From Lactonifactor longoviformis DSM 17459 (GTDB lineage: Bacteria; Bacillota; Clostridia; Lachnospirales; Lachnospiraceae): DNA of 64,000 nucleotides. How positions within the stretch are numbered: position 1 is the stretch's first letter; every line of letters starts with the position of its first letter. Location: the NCBI RefSeq assembly GCF_900129135.1, contig NZ_FQVI01000011.1, forward strand, positions 80,010-144,009, written 5' to 3'. The notes beneath the pieces were generated by a model. The model was not told the DNA's origin and did no database searches. It saw only the letters and a list, made by a program, of their open reading frames with translations. Both the position numbers and the translations under genes were made by a program. Below are positions 25,818 through 34,754 of the stretch, piece by piece.

Positions 25818-25825
25818 CATACACT
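25818..25825 (+). promoter_or_regulatory. Possible sporulation (sigma-E type) -10 element
   Basis: CATACACT matches the sigma-E -10 consensus CATACAnT and lies 22 bases before a spore-surface-like gene. No good -35 match is seen, so this is tentative. Confidence 0.3.
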
Positions 25826-25847
25826 TTATTAAAAAGAGGAAATATCT

Positions 25848-26312
25848 ATGTGTTATAACGACTGTCACTGCAATTGCAGCAAGCCGCAGGAACTGTGCTC
25901 CTATGCGCAGTATGGCGTCCAATCCAGCCCTCCCTCCAAAACGGATCTGCCCATGTTGACTCTCTTTCAGGAGGGGAAACAGATATCTCTAGCAGATACT
26001 AAAATCATACTGGAACCAGGATATTTATACCTGATAGATTTTATATTTTTAGCAACACCGGAGGCTGATAGTTATATGCAAATTACGCCTAAGATAAACG
26101 GAGCGCTCAAGCTATTATACTCATATTTTGCTCCAACCGGATCTGCGTCACGTAATGCTTCTGCATCCGGAAGTTTCACAATCCCCGTTACCGAAGACAG
26201 TACCTCCGTGTCATTCAGTCTGACGTATCCGGAAACTGTCAGAAATATAGATATAACCGGCGCCATATCTGTTACTGCGCTGCACAAGATTACAGGAAGC
26301 AAATGCTGCTAA
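25848..26312 (+). CDS. Exosporium/BclA C-terminal-like surface protein
   Basis: A 154-residue protein. A short Cys-rich head (MCYNDCHCNCSKPQELC) is followed by a beta-rich domain (about 38-150). That domain reads LTLFQEGKQISL, LEPGYLYLIDFIFLATPE and RNIDITGAISVTALHKI, and resembles the C-terminal TNF-like domains of collagen-like spore surface proteins in Clostridia. There is no collagen repeat and no signal peptide. This suggests assembly from the mother cell onto the spore rather than Sec export. AAGAGGA precedes the ATG. The function as a spore coat or exosporium component is inferred. Confidence 0.6.
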   Translation: MCYNDCHCNCSKPQELCSYAQYGVQSSPPSKTDLPMLTLFQEGKQISLADTKIILEPGYLYLIDFIFLATPEADSYMQITPKINGALKLLYSYFAPTGSASRNASASGSFTIPVTEDSTSVSFSLTYPETVRNIDITGAISVTALHKITGSKCC

Positions 26313-26352
26313 CGTAACCTGCTGCGCCAGCGGTCTGTATATATGACAAAAT

Positions 26353-26425
26353 TTCCCGCAGATGATGCGTCCTTACTGTCAAAACGATTGCTTCCAAAGT
26401 CCGCACGCTTTTCATCTGCGGGGAA
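26353..26425. terminator. Inverted repeat between convergent genes
   Basis: TTCCCGCAGATGA (26353-26365) pairs with TCATCTGCGGGGAA (26412-26425) with one bulged base. It lies between the stops of the spore-surface-like gene and the GH13 gene and probably limits read-through from both. Confidence 0.45.
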
Positions 26426-26435
26426 CTTCACTGCG

Positions 26436-28079
26436 TCACTGCCTGTACAAGATACCCGCCTCATAGGCTCCAAGCATACCGTTTTTCCCGCTGCTCTCAT
26501 TGCAGATAAGTGTCTCGGCATCCCGCCACTTTTCCGGCAGGGAAAAGGCCGCCTCTTCACTGCTAAAGTTCGCATACACAAGTATTTTGCCGCTCTCGCA
26601 GCTCCTCGTATATGCAAAGATCCGCTCATGGTCCCTTGCAAGCAGTTCAAACTTGCCGTCTACAAACACCGGATATTTCTTTCTCAATCCAATCAGTTTC
26701 TTGTAGCAACAGTAGACCGAATTCTCATCCTCCATCTGCTGCTTTACATTGACTTCGGTATAATCAGGGTTCACCTTGATCCAGGGGGTTCCATCGCTGA
26801 ATCCGGCATTCACCCCATCGTTCCACTGCATGGGTGTTCTGGCGTTGTCCCGGCTTCTGGCATGGATGGAATCCATAATATCCCCCTCGGAAAAGCCATT
26901 AGCCAGCCGTTCCTTATACATGTTGATCGTCTCTATATCCCGGTATTCCCCGTACTCATACTGTACGTTCTTCATGCCAATCTCTTCCCCCTGATAGATG
27001 TAAGGCGTTCCCTGCATTCCGTGAAGCACAATGGCAAGCATCTTCGCGGACTGGCTGCGGTACTCCCCGTCATCCCCCCAGCGGGAGATTATTCTGGGCA
27101 AGTCGTGATTTTCCCAGAACAGGCTGTTCCAGCCGCACCCGTACAGTCCCGTCTGCCATTTCTCCATGATTTCCTTGAATTTCACCAGTGAAAATGGCGC
27201 AAGATCCCACTTCTCTTTTCCCTCCTGCTGATCGATTCCCATGTGTTCAAACTGGAATACCATGGAGAACTCGCTTCCGTCCGGATTGCTGTAGAGCTTT
27301 GCCCGCTCCACGTCTGCACCCCAGGCCTCCCCTACAGTAATAAGATTACCTTTCCGGAAGGTCTCACGGCTCAGCTCCCGGATAAATTCATGGAGCCGCG
27401 GCCCGTTTCCTGTAATCAGGCGATCCGGTTCCTTGGCTATTTGATCGATAACATCGAGCCGAAAGCCCCCTACTCCTTTTTTCATCCACCAGAGAATCAT
27501 CTCATAGATCTCCCGTCTCACCTGCGGATTCTCCCAATTTAAATCCGGCTGTTTTACAGAGAACTGGTGGAAGTAATACTGAGAAAGCTCTGGCACCCAT
27601 TCCCATGCTGAGCCGCCGAAGGCCGCCTGCATCTCATTGGGCGGCTGGCCTTGTGCACCGTCGCGCCATACATAATAGTCATGATACGGGTTATCCCTGC
27701 CCTTTAGCGCTTCTCTGAACCAAACATGCTCGTCTGACGTATGGTTAAGCACCAGATCCAAAATGATTTTTATGCCCCGTTTTCCGGCTCCGGCAATCAG
27801 CTCCTCCATATCTGCAAGGGTACCGAACATAGGATCAATATCCTGATAATCCGAGATATCATATCCATTGTCATCCTGGGGAGAACGGCACACTGGAGAA
27901 AGCCATACGGCATCTATTCCAAGATCGGCAAGATAGTCCAGTCTGCTGATGATTCCCTGCAGATCTCCGATTCCGTCTCCGTCACTGTCTTTGAAGCTGC
28001 GGGGGTATATCTGATAGATTACCGCCCGCTTCCACCAGTCTTTTTCTAATGCTGCTGTCACTGTACTCGCTGTTGTCAT
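26436..28079 (-). CDS. Oligo-1,6-glucosidase-type GH13 enzyme
   Basis: An intracellular alpha-glucosidase of 547 residues that releases glucose from isomalto-oligosaccharides or related alpha-1,6 sugars. The GH13 barrel carries nucleophile D209 in GFRLDVIDQI, acid/base E251 in TVGEAWG and D326 in ENHDLPR. QPDLNWENP is the oligo-1,6-glucosidase-type region. Val after the nucleophile is the residue associated with alpha-1,6 preference. The ATG at 28079 follows GAGGAG and lies five bases after the upstream gene, so it is the last gene of the sugar operon. Confidence 0.9.
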   Translation of the reverse strand: MTTASTVTAALEKDWWKRAVIYQIYPRSFKDSDGDGIGDLQGIISRLDYLADLGIDAVWLSPVCRSPQDDNGYDISDYQDIDPMFGTLADMEELIAGAGKRGIKIILDLVLNHTSDEHVWFREALKGRDNPYHDYYVWRDGAQGQPPNEMQAAFGGSAWEWVPELSQYYFHQFSVKQPDLNWENPQVRREIYEMILWWMKKGVGGFRLDVIDQIAKEPDRLITGNGPRLHEFIRELSRETFRKGNLITVGEAWGADVERAKLYSNPDGSEFSMVFQFEHMGIDQQEGKEKWDLAPFSLVKFKEIMEKWQTGLYGCGWNSLFWENHDLPRIISRWGDDGEYRSQSAKMLAIVLHGMQGTPYIYQGEEIGMKNVQYEYGEYRDIETINMYKERLANGFSEGDIMDSIHARSRDNARTPMQWNDGVNAGFSDGTPWIKVNPDYTEVNVKQQMEDENSVYCCYKKLIGLRKKYPVFVDGKFELLARDHERIFAYTRSCESGKILVYANFSSEEAAFSLPEKWRDAETLICNESSGKNGMLGAYEAGILYRQ

Positions 28080-28084
28080 TGTAC

Positions 28085-29932
28085 TTACTCCTCTCTGCTG
28101 CATCTCTTCGCCCACACAAATTCATGGGGCAAAAGCCAGACATCCTTCATCCGCCTGTCTTCTCCGGTAAATAAATCAATGTACATGCCCTCTTCCTGCA
28201 TCCAGGCTGTCCTCCCCTGACTGCTGAAGTTAAAAATCCCAAAAAACCGTTCTTCCTCTGTCTCCCGCATTATGCAGAGAACCGCATCGTCTTTTACATC
28301 ATATGTATAGACGTCTGCCTCTTGAGAAAATACCTTCTCCCGGCTGCGAATCTGTTCCAGCCTGAGAAGTGCCGGAAATATCTGCCCCTCCACCGTTGTC
28401 CCGTCCTTACGAAGCCCGGCAAGATCCCAGCGGAATTTCCCGCGATGCACATAGCGGGAATCCATGGATTTCAGCGGGTCCTCTTTATAACTATAGTCAT
28501 TGACCTGGCCAATCTCATCTCCGCTGTAGAGCATCGGTATTCCCGTCTGCGTCAGCATATATGCGTGCAGCATGATATCCAACTGAACCGCTGCCTTTAG
28601 CCTGACTGCATTCTGCTCAAATCCCGCGCTCTCTATTCCGCACATAGAAGCTGTTGTTCCGCAGAACCTTGCGTCTTGTGTGACCGGATCATCGTTGTAC
28701 AGCTCCCCTCTGCTCACGCTTCCATAAAACCTGCCGGTGAAATAATCATTCAGGAACCGCTTGTGGGGCACCTCCTTCATTCCCCACCATTTTAAGGTAT
28801 CATAGTCAAGTCCCCAGCCTATATCATCGTGACACCTTAAATAGTTCAAAAAGGTGTATTCTTTGGGCAGGCCATTGACAGCGTCCAATTGCTTTCTCAA
28901 AAGCCGGATATCACCGGCCGCCACACTGTTCCACGTAGTAGCCATAGTTGTCACATTATACAGCATATGGCACTCCGGTTTTTCTACTGTTCCGAAATAC
29001 GGCACCACCTTTTCCGGTTCCATCACAACCTCCCCCAGCAAAATAACGCTGGGGCAGACGATCTCGCTGATGATGCGCATCATGCGCACAATCGTATGCA
29101 CCTGGGGAAGATTGCGGCAGGAAGTTCCAAGCTCCTTCCAGATGTATGGAACCGCATCAATACGTACCACATCAATACCGCGGTTTGCCAGATATAGAAA
29201 ATTGTACATCATCTCATTGAACACTCTTGAATTGCGGTAGTTCAAATCCCACTGATAAGGATAAAATGTCGTCAGCACGTGGGCATTTTGCTCCGGGAGA
29301 TAGGTGAAGTTACCCGGCGCGGTAGTCGGAAACACCTGCGGCACTGTCCGTTCATACTGTCTCGGTATCTCATAGCTGTCGTAAAAGAAGTAGCGGCTCT
29401 TATATTCCCCGTCGCCTTGTCTCGCCTTTATCGCCCACTCATGTTCCTCAGACGTATGATTCATTACAAAATCCATACATACGTTTATTCCTTTTGCATG
29501 GCACGCATCGGTAAGTTCGCTCAGATCCTGCATCGTGCCAAGCTCCGGTCTCACCTTCCGGAAATCAGCCACCGCATATCCCCCGTCCGAACGCCCCGCC
29601 GGTGTGTCAAGGAAAGGCATCAGGTGCAGGCAGTTTACATTACATTCTTTCAGGTAGTCAAGCTTTCCCTGCACCCCTTTTAGAGTACCTGCAAAATTAT
29701 CGATATAAAGCATCATGCCAAGCATATCGTTTTTTTTGAACCAGCCCGGGTCCCGAAGCCGCCTTTCGTCACGGTTGTGGAGCTTCTGCCTGCGCATATT
29801 ATAATATTCATACATCTGTGTACACAGTTCTGCGAACATATCGCCATTTTGGTACAATTCCATGTAGAGCCAGCGCAGCTCGTCATGGTGCCTTGCCATT
29901 CTGTCTTGAAAAATATCTGCTTTCTTCCCCAT
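28085..29932 (-). CDS. Amylosucrase-like GH13 enzyme
   Basis: A 615-residue GH13 protein most like subfamily 4 (amylosucrase). The helical N-terminal domain (about 1-65) precedes a barrel with nucleophile D259 in VVRIDAVPYIWKELGTSC, acid/base E301 in LLGEVV and the HDD motif at 368-370. Amylosucrases split sucrose and transfer glucose to glucan, whereas some relatives only hydrolyse sucrose or act as sucrose phosphorylases. With a fructosidase and a 1,6-glucosidase in the operon, an intracellular sucrose-splitting role fits, but the exact reaction is unproven. It has no signal peptide. Confidence 0.82.
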   Translation of the reverse strand: MGKKADIFQDRMARHHDELRWLYMELYQNGDMFAELCTQMYEYYNMRRQKLHNRDERRLRDPGWFKKNDMLGMMLYIDNFAGTLKGVQGKLDYLKECNVNCLHLMPFLDTPAGRSDGGYAVADFRKVRPELGTMQDLSELTDACHAKGINVCMDFVMNHTSEEHEWAIKARQGDGEYKSRYFFYDSYEIPRQYERTVPQVFPTTAPGNFTYLPEQNAHVLTTFYPYQWDLNYRNSRVFNEMMYNFLYLANRGIDVVRIDAVPYIWKELGTSCRNLPQVHTIVRMMRIISEIVCPSVILLGEVVMEPEKVVPYFGTVEKPECHMLYNVTTMATTWNSVAAGDIRLLRKQLDAVNGLPKEYTFLNYLRCHDDIGWGLDYDTLKWWGMKEVPHKRFLNDYFTGRFYGSVSRGELYNDDPVTQDARFCGTTASMCGIESAGFEQNAVRLKAAVQLDIMLHAYMLTQTGIPMLYSGDEIGQVNDYSYKEDPLKSMDSRYVHRGKFRWDLAGLRKDGTTVEGQIFPALLRLEQIRSREKVFSQEADVYTYDVKDDAVLCIMRETEEERFFGIFNFSSQGRTAWMQEEGMYIDLFTGEDRRMKDVWLLPHEFVWAKRCSREE

Positions 29933-29943
29933 CGCTTCACTCC

Positions 29944-31299
29944 CTACCTGTCTCCGCCTGAGAATAGTTGCTTCACAGGGCCGCTTATCCCCCTTCCCAG
30001 GCCATAAATCACATTGCTTAACACATACTGTCCCTGATTCACGAAAACCTCAATTAGATTAGGCTCCGCAAAGATATCAAGCTCATACCGTCCGCAAAGG
30101 GAAGGCGTACTGCTTGTCATGCGGTACTGCTCTGCCTCTTTTGTATCCCGTTCGTAATCTTTTCTTGCAAATACCCTGGTTCTGTCTGTCCGGATACAAT
30201 CGTTCTCAGCTTTGATACAGTATCCGCCGATATCCAGCATATCTCCTTCTTTTAACACCGTCTTTATCCGAAAAGGCTTGTGATAATCGATCTCTTCCCT
30301 TCGCAGCATTTCTTTGCTAAAATACCGCTCCGTCTCTGGGTGCACGCGGAAATAAATGTGCCCCGCCTCTTCCTCCACCACCCTCGGAAGACACATCATG
30401 CCCTTCCACGGATTCCTGTCCGGTGCATCGGCTGCATATGGCATCCGCATCCACGCAATCATGACCCGTCTGCCATCTTTGTCAAGAGTTGTCTGCGGTG
30501 CATAGAGATCCAGTCCGTAATCCACAAACTGACTAGGTCTTAACAGTTTAAGCTCACAGCTTTCCTCCTCAAAATCCACCGGTGCACATATGGATTGATG
30601 GGCATATTCCAGACCATCGTCCAGAATGCCCATAGGAGAACCCATGAACACATAGCCTTCCCCCGCCATAAAAATATCAGGGCATTCGAGTATTTTACCA
30701 AAGACTTTATCCCGGCACTGGTTGGCATATGTCCAAGTCCTGGCGTCCCTGCTCTTGTAGAACAGCACCCGTCCGTGCTTCCCTTCCAGGGTGCTCCCAA
30801 GAATCATATAATAAGTATCGCCGCTTTTCCACACCTTCGGATCTCTCGTATGGACAGCATCAGCGATTGTCACATCTGCACTTACTGGAATAATCTGCCG
30901 TTTATCCCTCCAGTTGTCGAATTGGTACCCATCCGGAGAGGTAATCATCGCCTGGCTGGTCTCAAACTTTTCTCCCGGACACAGATGTATATTTTCCGGT
31001 TCCTCCTTCAGATACCGCACCGCTGAATAATAGAGATACAGCATACCGTCCTTTTCAATGGCACTGCCTGAAAACACCCCGTTTCTGTCATAATCCTTCG
31101 TAGGGAAGAGGGCAATCTCCTTATGCTCCCAGTGAACCAAATCGTCACTGACCGCATGTCCCCAATGCATGGTCCCCCACACCGGAGCATAGGGGAAATG
31201 CTGATAGAACAGGTGATATTTTCCTTGATAATAGATAAAACCATTCGGGTCATTGATCCAGTTTCCCGGAGCCTTAAGATGTAATATATCTTTTATCAT
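29944..31299 (-). CDS. GH32 beta-fructosidase (sucrose/fructo-oligosaccharide hydrolase)
   Basis: A 451-residue intracellular GH32 enzyme. The nucleophile is D17 in WINDPNG, the transition-state Asp is D153 in TRDPKVW and acid/base E205 is in the ECPD motif. The five-bladed propeller occupies about 1-310, followed by a C-terminal beta-sandwich. It cleaves terminal fructose from sucrose or short fructans. No fructokinase or PTS is in the operon, so free sucrose delivered by the ABC importer is the likely substrate rather than sucrose-6-phosphate. Confidence 0.9.
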   Translation of the reverse strand: MIKDILHLKAPGNWINDPNGFIYYQGKYHLFYQHFPYAPVWGTMHWGHAVSDDLVHWEHKEIALFPTKDYDRNGVFSGSAIEKDGMLYLYYSAVRYLKEEPENIHLCPGEKFETSQAMITSPDGYQFDNWRDKRQIIPVSADVTIADAVHTRDPKVWKSGDTYYMILGSTLEGKHGRVLFYKSRDARTWTYANQCRDKVFGKILECPDIFMAGEGYVFMGSPMGILDDGLEYAHQSICAPVDFEEESCELKLLRPSQFVDYGLDLYAPQTTLDKDGRRVMIAWMRMPYAADAPDRNPWKGMMCLPRVVEEEAGHIYFRVHPETERYFSKEMLRREEIDYHKPFRIKTVLKEGDMLDIGGYCIKAENDCIRTDRTRVFARKDYERDTKEAEQYRMTSSTPSLCGRYELDIFAEPNLIEVFVNQGQYVLSNVIYGLGRGISGPVKQLFSGGDR

Positions 31300-31327
31300 A
31301 TTATTTCCTTTTCTTTCCTCATGTTAT

Positions 31328-32188
31328 TTATTTTACCGCCCCTGCAACAACGCCGCTGATAATCTGCTTTTGAAGTATAATATACAGAATCAGAATCGGT
31401 ATTACGCACAGCAGAAGACCGGCCATAATTGTTCCGTAATCTGCAGAGTACGTGCCGTAGAAGCTGTAGGTCGAAAGCGGAAGCGTCAGAAGCTTTTTAT
31501 CTGTCAGCACTAGTGATGGAAGCAGAAAGTCATTCCAGAACGCCAGCGCATTTAAGATTACCATCGTAGAGATAATCGGCTTAAGCAGCGGGAACACAAT
31601 TTTGAAAAATGTCTGTCCGCGCGTACACCCGTCTATGTAAGCCGCCTCCTCCAATGCGATGGGCACACTGCCTTTGATAAATCCATGAAACATAAATACC
31701 GACATCGCCATAGAAAATCCTGTGTGCATGAATATCAAGGTAATCCTGTGGTTCAGCATATTCAAGGTTCCCCCGTAAATGCTGACCAGCGGAATCATAA
31801 TTGCCTGAAACGGTATAATCATAGATGCCACCATCAGTGCGAATGTAATTTTGGATATCCTATTGTTGTGACGCACGATGTAATATGCCAGCATGGCTGC
31901 GAACAAGGTCACAAGAAGTGTCGCCGAAACTGTTACAATCAAAGAGTTCTTAAAGGCATTCATGAAGTCCATCTGTGTAAACGCTTTAACAAAATTGTCA
32001 AAGGACAGTCCCTTAATAGTGTACAGCCAGGAGAACGGGCTTTTAATAATATCTCTCTTCTGCTTCAAAGAGTTGATTACTACCATCAGGAACGGGAACA
32101 TATAGGCAAGAAATATAATTATCAATCCTGCCGTAGCCAGTATATTGGCCGCTTTTCTTTTATTTCCGCCGATTGCTGTCTGCTTCAT
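31328..32188 (-). CDS. Sugar ABC importer permease, MalG type
   Basis: A 286-residue inner-membrane permease of the MalG/carbohydrate-uptake family with six predicted spans and the EAA loop (EEAAYIDGCTRGQTFFKIVFPLLKP). It partners the MalF-type protein. The ATG at 32188 shares its A with the upstream TAA stop, which implies coupled translation. GGAGGTGG lies just inside the end of the upstream gene. No dedicated ATPase gene is present, so a shared MsmK-type ATPase elsewhere is expected. Confidence 0.9.
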   Translation of the reverse strand: MKQTAIGGNKRKAANILATAGLIIIFLAYMFPFLMVVINSLKQKRDIIKSPFSWLYTIKGLSFDNFVKAFTQMDFMNAFKNSLIVTVSATLLVTLFAAMLAYYIVRHNNRISKITFALMVASMIIPFQAIMIPLVSIYGGTLNMLNHRITLIFMHTGFSMAMSVFMFHGFIKGSVPIALEEAAYIDGCTRGQTFFKIVFPLLKPIISTMVILNALAFWNDFLLPSLVLTDKKLLTLPLSTYSFYGTYSADYGTIMAGLLLCVIPILILYIILQKQIISGVVAGAVK

Positions 32189-33060
32189 TATGCTTCCACC
32201 TCCTTCTTTTTCGTCAGGTACACCTGAATACCGCTGATACATGCAACAATCAGAAACAGGATAAGCGCCTCCGCCTGCCCCAGCCCAAACTGTCTGGAGG
32301 TGAACGCTTTCTCATACACATGCATGGCGGCCATTTCTGTCGTTCCGTAAGGCGCTCCTGCAGTCAATGAAAGGTTTACATCGTACACCATAAACGCACG
32401 AGACAGTGTGAGGAAGAGGCAGATTGTCACCGATGACATCATAAGCGGCATTACGATACTCCTCATCTTTCTCCAGCCGGAAGCTCCGTCGATGCTGGCC
32501 GCTTCCATAACATCCTCGCTAAGTCCCATAAATCCAGCCACATAAATAAGAATCATATATCCGGACAGCTGCCACACAGATACCATCACCAGCGCGAGGA
32601 AAGCTTTCGTGGGATCAGAGAGCCACGATACCCCGAAGAGGTTCCAGCCGGTAGCCTCGCCGACATTTACAAACACTCTGGAAAATACAAACTGCCATAT
32701 ATATCCCAGAACAATACCTCCGATTAAGTTAGGAGTAAAAAATCCCGCTCTGAAAAAGTTCTGGCCTTTCATTCCCCGTGTCAAAAGATAGGCCAGCAAG
32801 AAGGCAATTACATTTACTAAGAGAACCACCAGTATTACATATTTGAACGTCAGACCTAGAGAGGTCCAGAACTGCCCGTCCCGCAAAACCCCCGCAAAAT
32901 TCTTAAAGCCGATAAAATTCTTCACTTTAGCCACACCGTTCCAGTCTGTCAGCGTAAGGTATACCCCATAGATAAACGGTATCATTACCACAGCAAAGAA
33001 GCAAAACATACCCGGCAGTGCAAACATACAGAAATCTTTTCCTCTATTTTTATTTCTCAT
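32188..33060 (-). CDS. Sugar ABC importer permease, MalF type
   Basis: A 290-residue permease with six spans and the EAA loop (MEAASIDGASGWRKMRSIVMPLM). It forms the membrane channel with the MalG-type partner and lies 22 bases after the binding-protein gene on the same transcript. Confidence 0.9.
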   Translation of the reverse strand: MRNKNRGKDFCMFALPGMFCFFAVVMIPFIYGVYLTLTDWNGVAKVKNFIGFKNFAGVLRDGQFWTSLGLTFKYVILVVLLVNVIAFLLAYLLTRGMKGQNFFRAGFFTPNLIGGIVLGYIWQFVFSRVFVNVGEATGWNLFGVSWLSDPTKAFLALVMVSVWQLSGYMILIYVAGFMGLSEDVMEAASIDGASGWRKMRSIVMPLMMSSVTICLFLTLSRAFMVYDVNLSLTAGAPYGTTEMAAMHVYEKAFTSRQFGLGQAEALILFLIVACISGIQVYLTKKKEVEA

Positions 33061-33082
33061 CCTTTTCCCTTCTTTCCTACTC

Positions 33083-34459
33083 CTACTCTTGCTCTTTCCA
33101 ATATTCTGCGATAGATTCTGTCAGTTCCTCCCTGTCGCTTCTCCCGGCCAGATATTTCTGCATCGCCGCACCCAGCACCGCCCAGTGATCGTTGGGTACG
33201 ATGGCTGACGCGTTAAATGTCTCACCGGCCTGTACCTTCTCGTAAATATCTGCGCTCAGGGGATCCGCCGGCTCATATGGATTGTTGATAAAAGGTGGTA
33301 TCACATTGCAGGTCTTTACAAGCATCTGCTGTCCGATCTCAGAAAATACGATCCAGTTTAAAAATTCCCTGGCTGCGGCCTGCTCCTTCTCCGACGCCAT
33401 TTGCCCGTCCAGCATTACCTGCTTCGACGGAGATGCCTGAATCTTCTGATTTGCAAAGTCACCGGCATCGCTGTTTAAGAAGTACGGAAGGAAGCCGTAC
33501 TCATCTTCTTCCCCCGCGCCCGCTTCGGTAAGATTGGGCCATGCCCAGTTTCCGTTGAACCAGAACGCCGTCTTGCCGTCCGCCAAGTCTATCGCCATCT
33601 CATCGTAATCGGCTCCCAGCGGATCGCCTTTCGCCACATTATATTTTTTCAATACGTCGAACATATCCAAGAACTCTTCCAGTCTGTCATATGTGTCAAG
33701 ATCACATTCTCCGTCCTTAATCTGTTGAATCATCTCCTGTGCCCCTTCTGAAGTGCCGTCATAGGTCTCATAGATATACTGCAGATGATGCGCTCCAAGT
33801 GACCAGTCCTCCTTCGCAAGCGATACAGGCTTCTCAATTCCGGCGGCTTTTAGCTTTTCAAGAAGCTCTGTAAAGTTATCTAATGTGGCAATGGACTTCG
33901 GGTCAAATTCCTCACCCAGTGCTTCTTCAATCACTGCTTTGCTGTAAATCAGCCCTCTTCCCTCAATACATAGCGGAAAACTGTAGACTTTCCCATTGAC
34001 CTCTGTCAGATATTCCCCGGCCTGCGCAGTCCATGCTTCCCCGGTCAAATCTGCGGCCTTTTCCTCTGCCAATGCAATTACATCCGTGGTATCCAGAATT
34101 GCCATTGTAGGCGGTGTTCCGGAATTATACATGCTGACCACCTTAGTGTAGGGCGAATCTCCGTCTGTCACCGGCATGACTTCCACATGCACGCCAGACT
34201 TCTCTTCAAATGCAGCTGAGACCTTCTCCAGCGGAGCCTGTATCTCTGCCTTTGAGTTTAGAAGTGTAATCTCTGTTCCCTCTAAAGACGCATCATATGT
34301 AAATGTGTCTGCGGATGTGTCAATCGGTACTTCTTTTACTTCTTCATTCGGATCGTCCGGATCACTTGCAAATCCGAACCGGCAGCCCGTCAGTGTTGTC
34401 ACCGCCAGCACTGCTGCAAGCAACCCTGCTATCCCTTTTGCCCTTACTTTCTTTTTCAT
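33083..34459 (-). CDS. Sugar-binding lipoprotein, family 1
   Basis: Extracellular binding protein of the sugar importer, 458 residues. The lipoprotein signal peptide ends TTLTGC (Cys about residue 26), followed by an acidic linker and an SBP family-1 fold (about 55-450) with ITLLNSKAEIQAPLEKVSAAFEEKSG near its start. It probably captures sucrose or short oligosaccharides, given the GH32/GH13 genes downstream. It is the first gene of the operon, and its promoter holds a perfect LacI-type palindrome. Confidence 0.88.
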   Translation of the reverse strand: MKKKVRAKGIAGLLAAVLAVTTLTGCRFGFASDPDDPNEEVKEVPIDTSADTFTYDASLEGTEITLLNSKAEIQAPLEKVSAAFEEKSGVHVEVMPVTDGDSPYTKVVSMYNSGTPPTMAILDTTDVIALAEEKAADLTGEAWTAQAGEYLTEVNGKVYSFPLCIEGRGLIYSKAVIEEALGEEFDPKSIATLDNFTELLEKLKAAGIEKPVSLAKEDWSLGAHHLQYIYETYDGTSEGAQEMIQQIKDGECDLDTYDRLEEFLDMFDVLKKYNVAKGDPLGADYDEMAIDLADGKTAFWFNGNWAWPNLTEAGAGEEDEYGFLPYFLNSDAGDFANQKIQASPSKQVMLDGQMASEKEQAAAREFLNWIVFSEIGQQMLVKTCNVIPPFINNPYEPADPLSADIYEKVQAGETFNASAIVPNDHWAVLGAAMQKYLAGRSDREELTESIAEYWKEQE

Positions 34460-34538
34460 TCAGTCAATCCTCCTAATCTCCCGTTACTCCCTATACCCGG
34501 CTTTGGGACTTTTCATTTACACGTTTCGCTTAACCGGT

Positions 34539-34594
34539 AAAGTAACCGGTTACTTTTATGATTCCAGCATAGCATAGATATACTTCTTCGTCAA
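34539..34594 (-). promoter_or_regulatory. Promoter and LacI operator of the sugar operon
   Basis: On the minus strand TTGACG (34594-34589), a 17-base spacer and TATGCT (34571-34566). Just downstream, at the expected start of transcription, lies the perfect 18-bp palindrome AAAGTAACCGGTTACTTT (34556-34539), with the central CpG-containing dyad typical of LacI-family operators. Repressor bound here would block initiation. Confidence 0.75.
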
Positions 34595-34658
34595 TCACCA
34601 AGCTGATTTTCAGCAATAATATACGATATGGACTACCCCAAATTGTAGACATGTTACA

Positions 34659-34713
34659 AAACCGGTTACTTAACCGATTACTTATTGCCCTGGTATTTGA
34701 ATTTTGTTATACT
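34659..34713 (+). promoter_or_regulatory. lacI-type gene promoter with two related half-operators
   Basis: TTGCCC (34685-34690), a 17-base spacer and TATACT (34708-34713). Immediately upstream are AAACCGGTTACTTA (34659-34672) and AACCGATTACTT (34672-34683), which repeat the right half of the sugar-operon operator. This suggests autoregulation and possible DNA looping to the operator about 120 bp away. Confidence 0.6.
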
Positions 34714-34754
34714 TGTACATAGAATTACATTATAAAGAAAGCAGCGTGATAATT

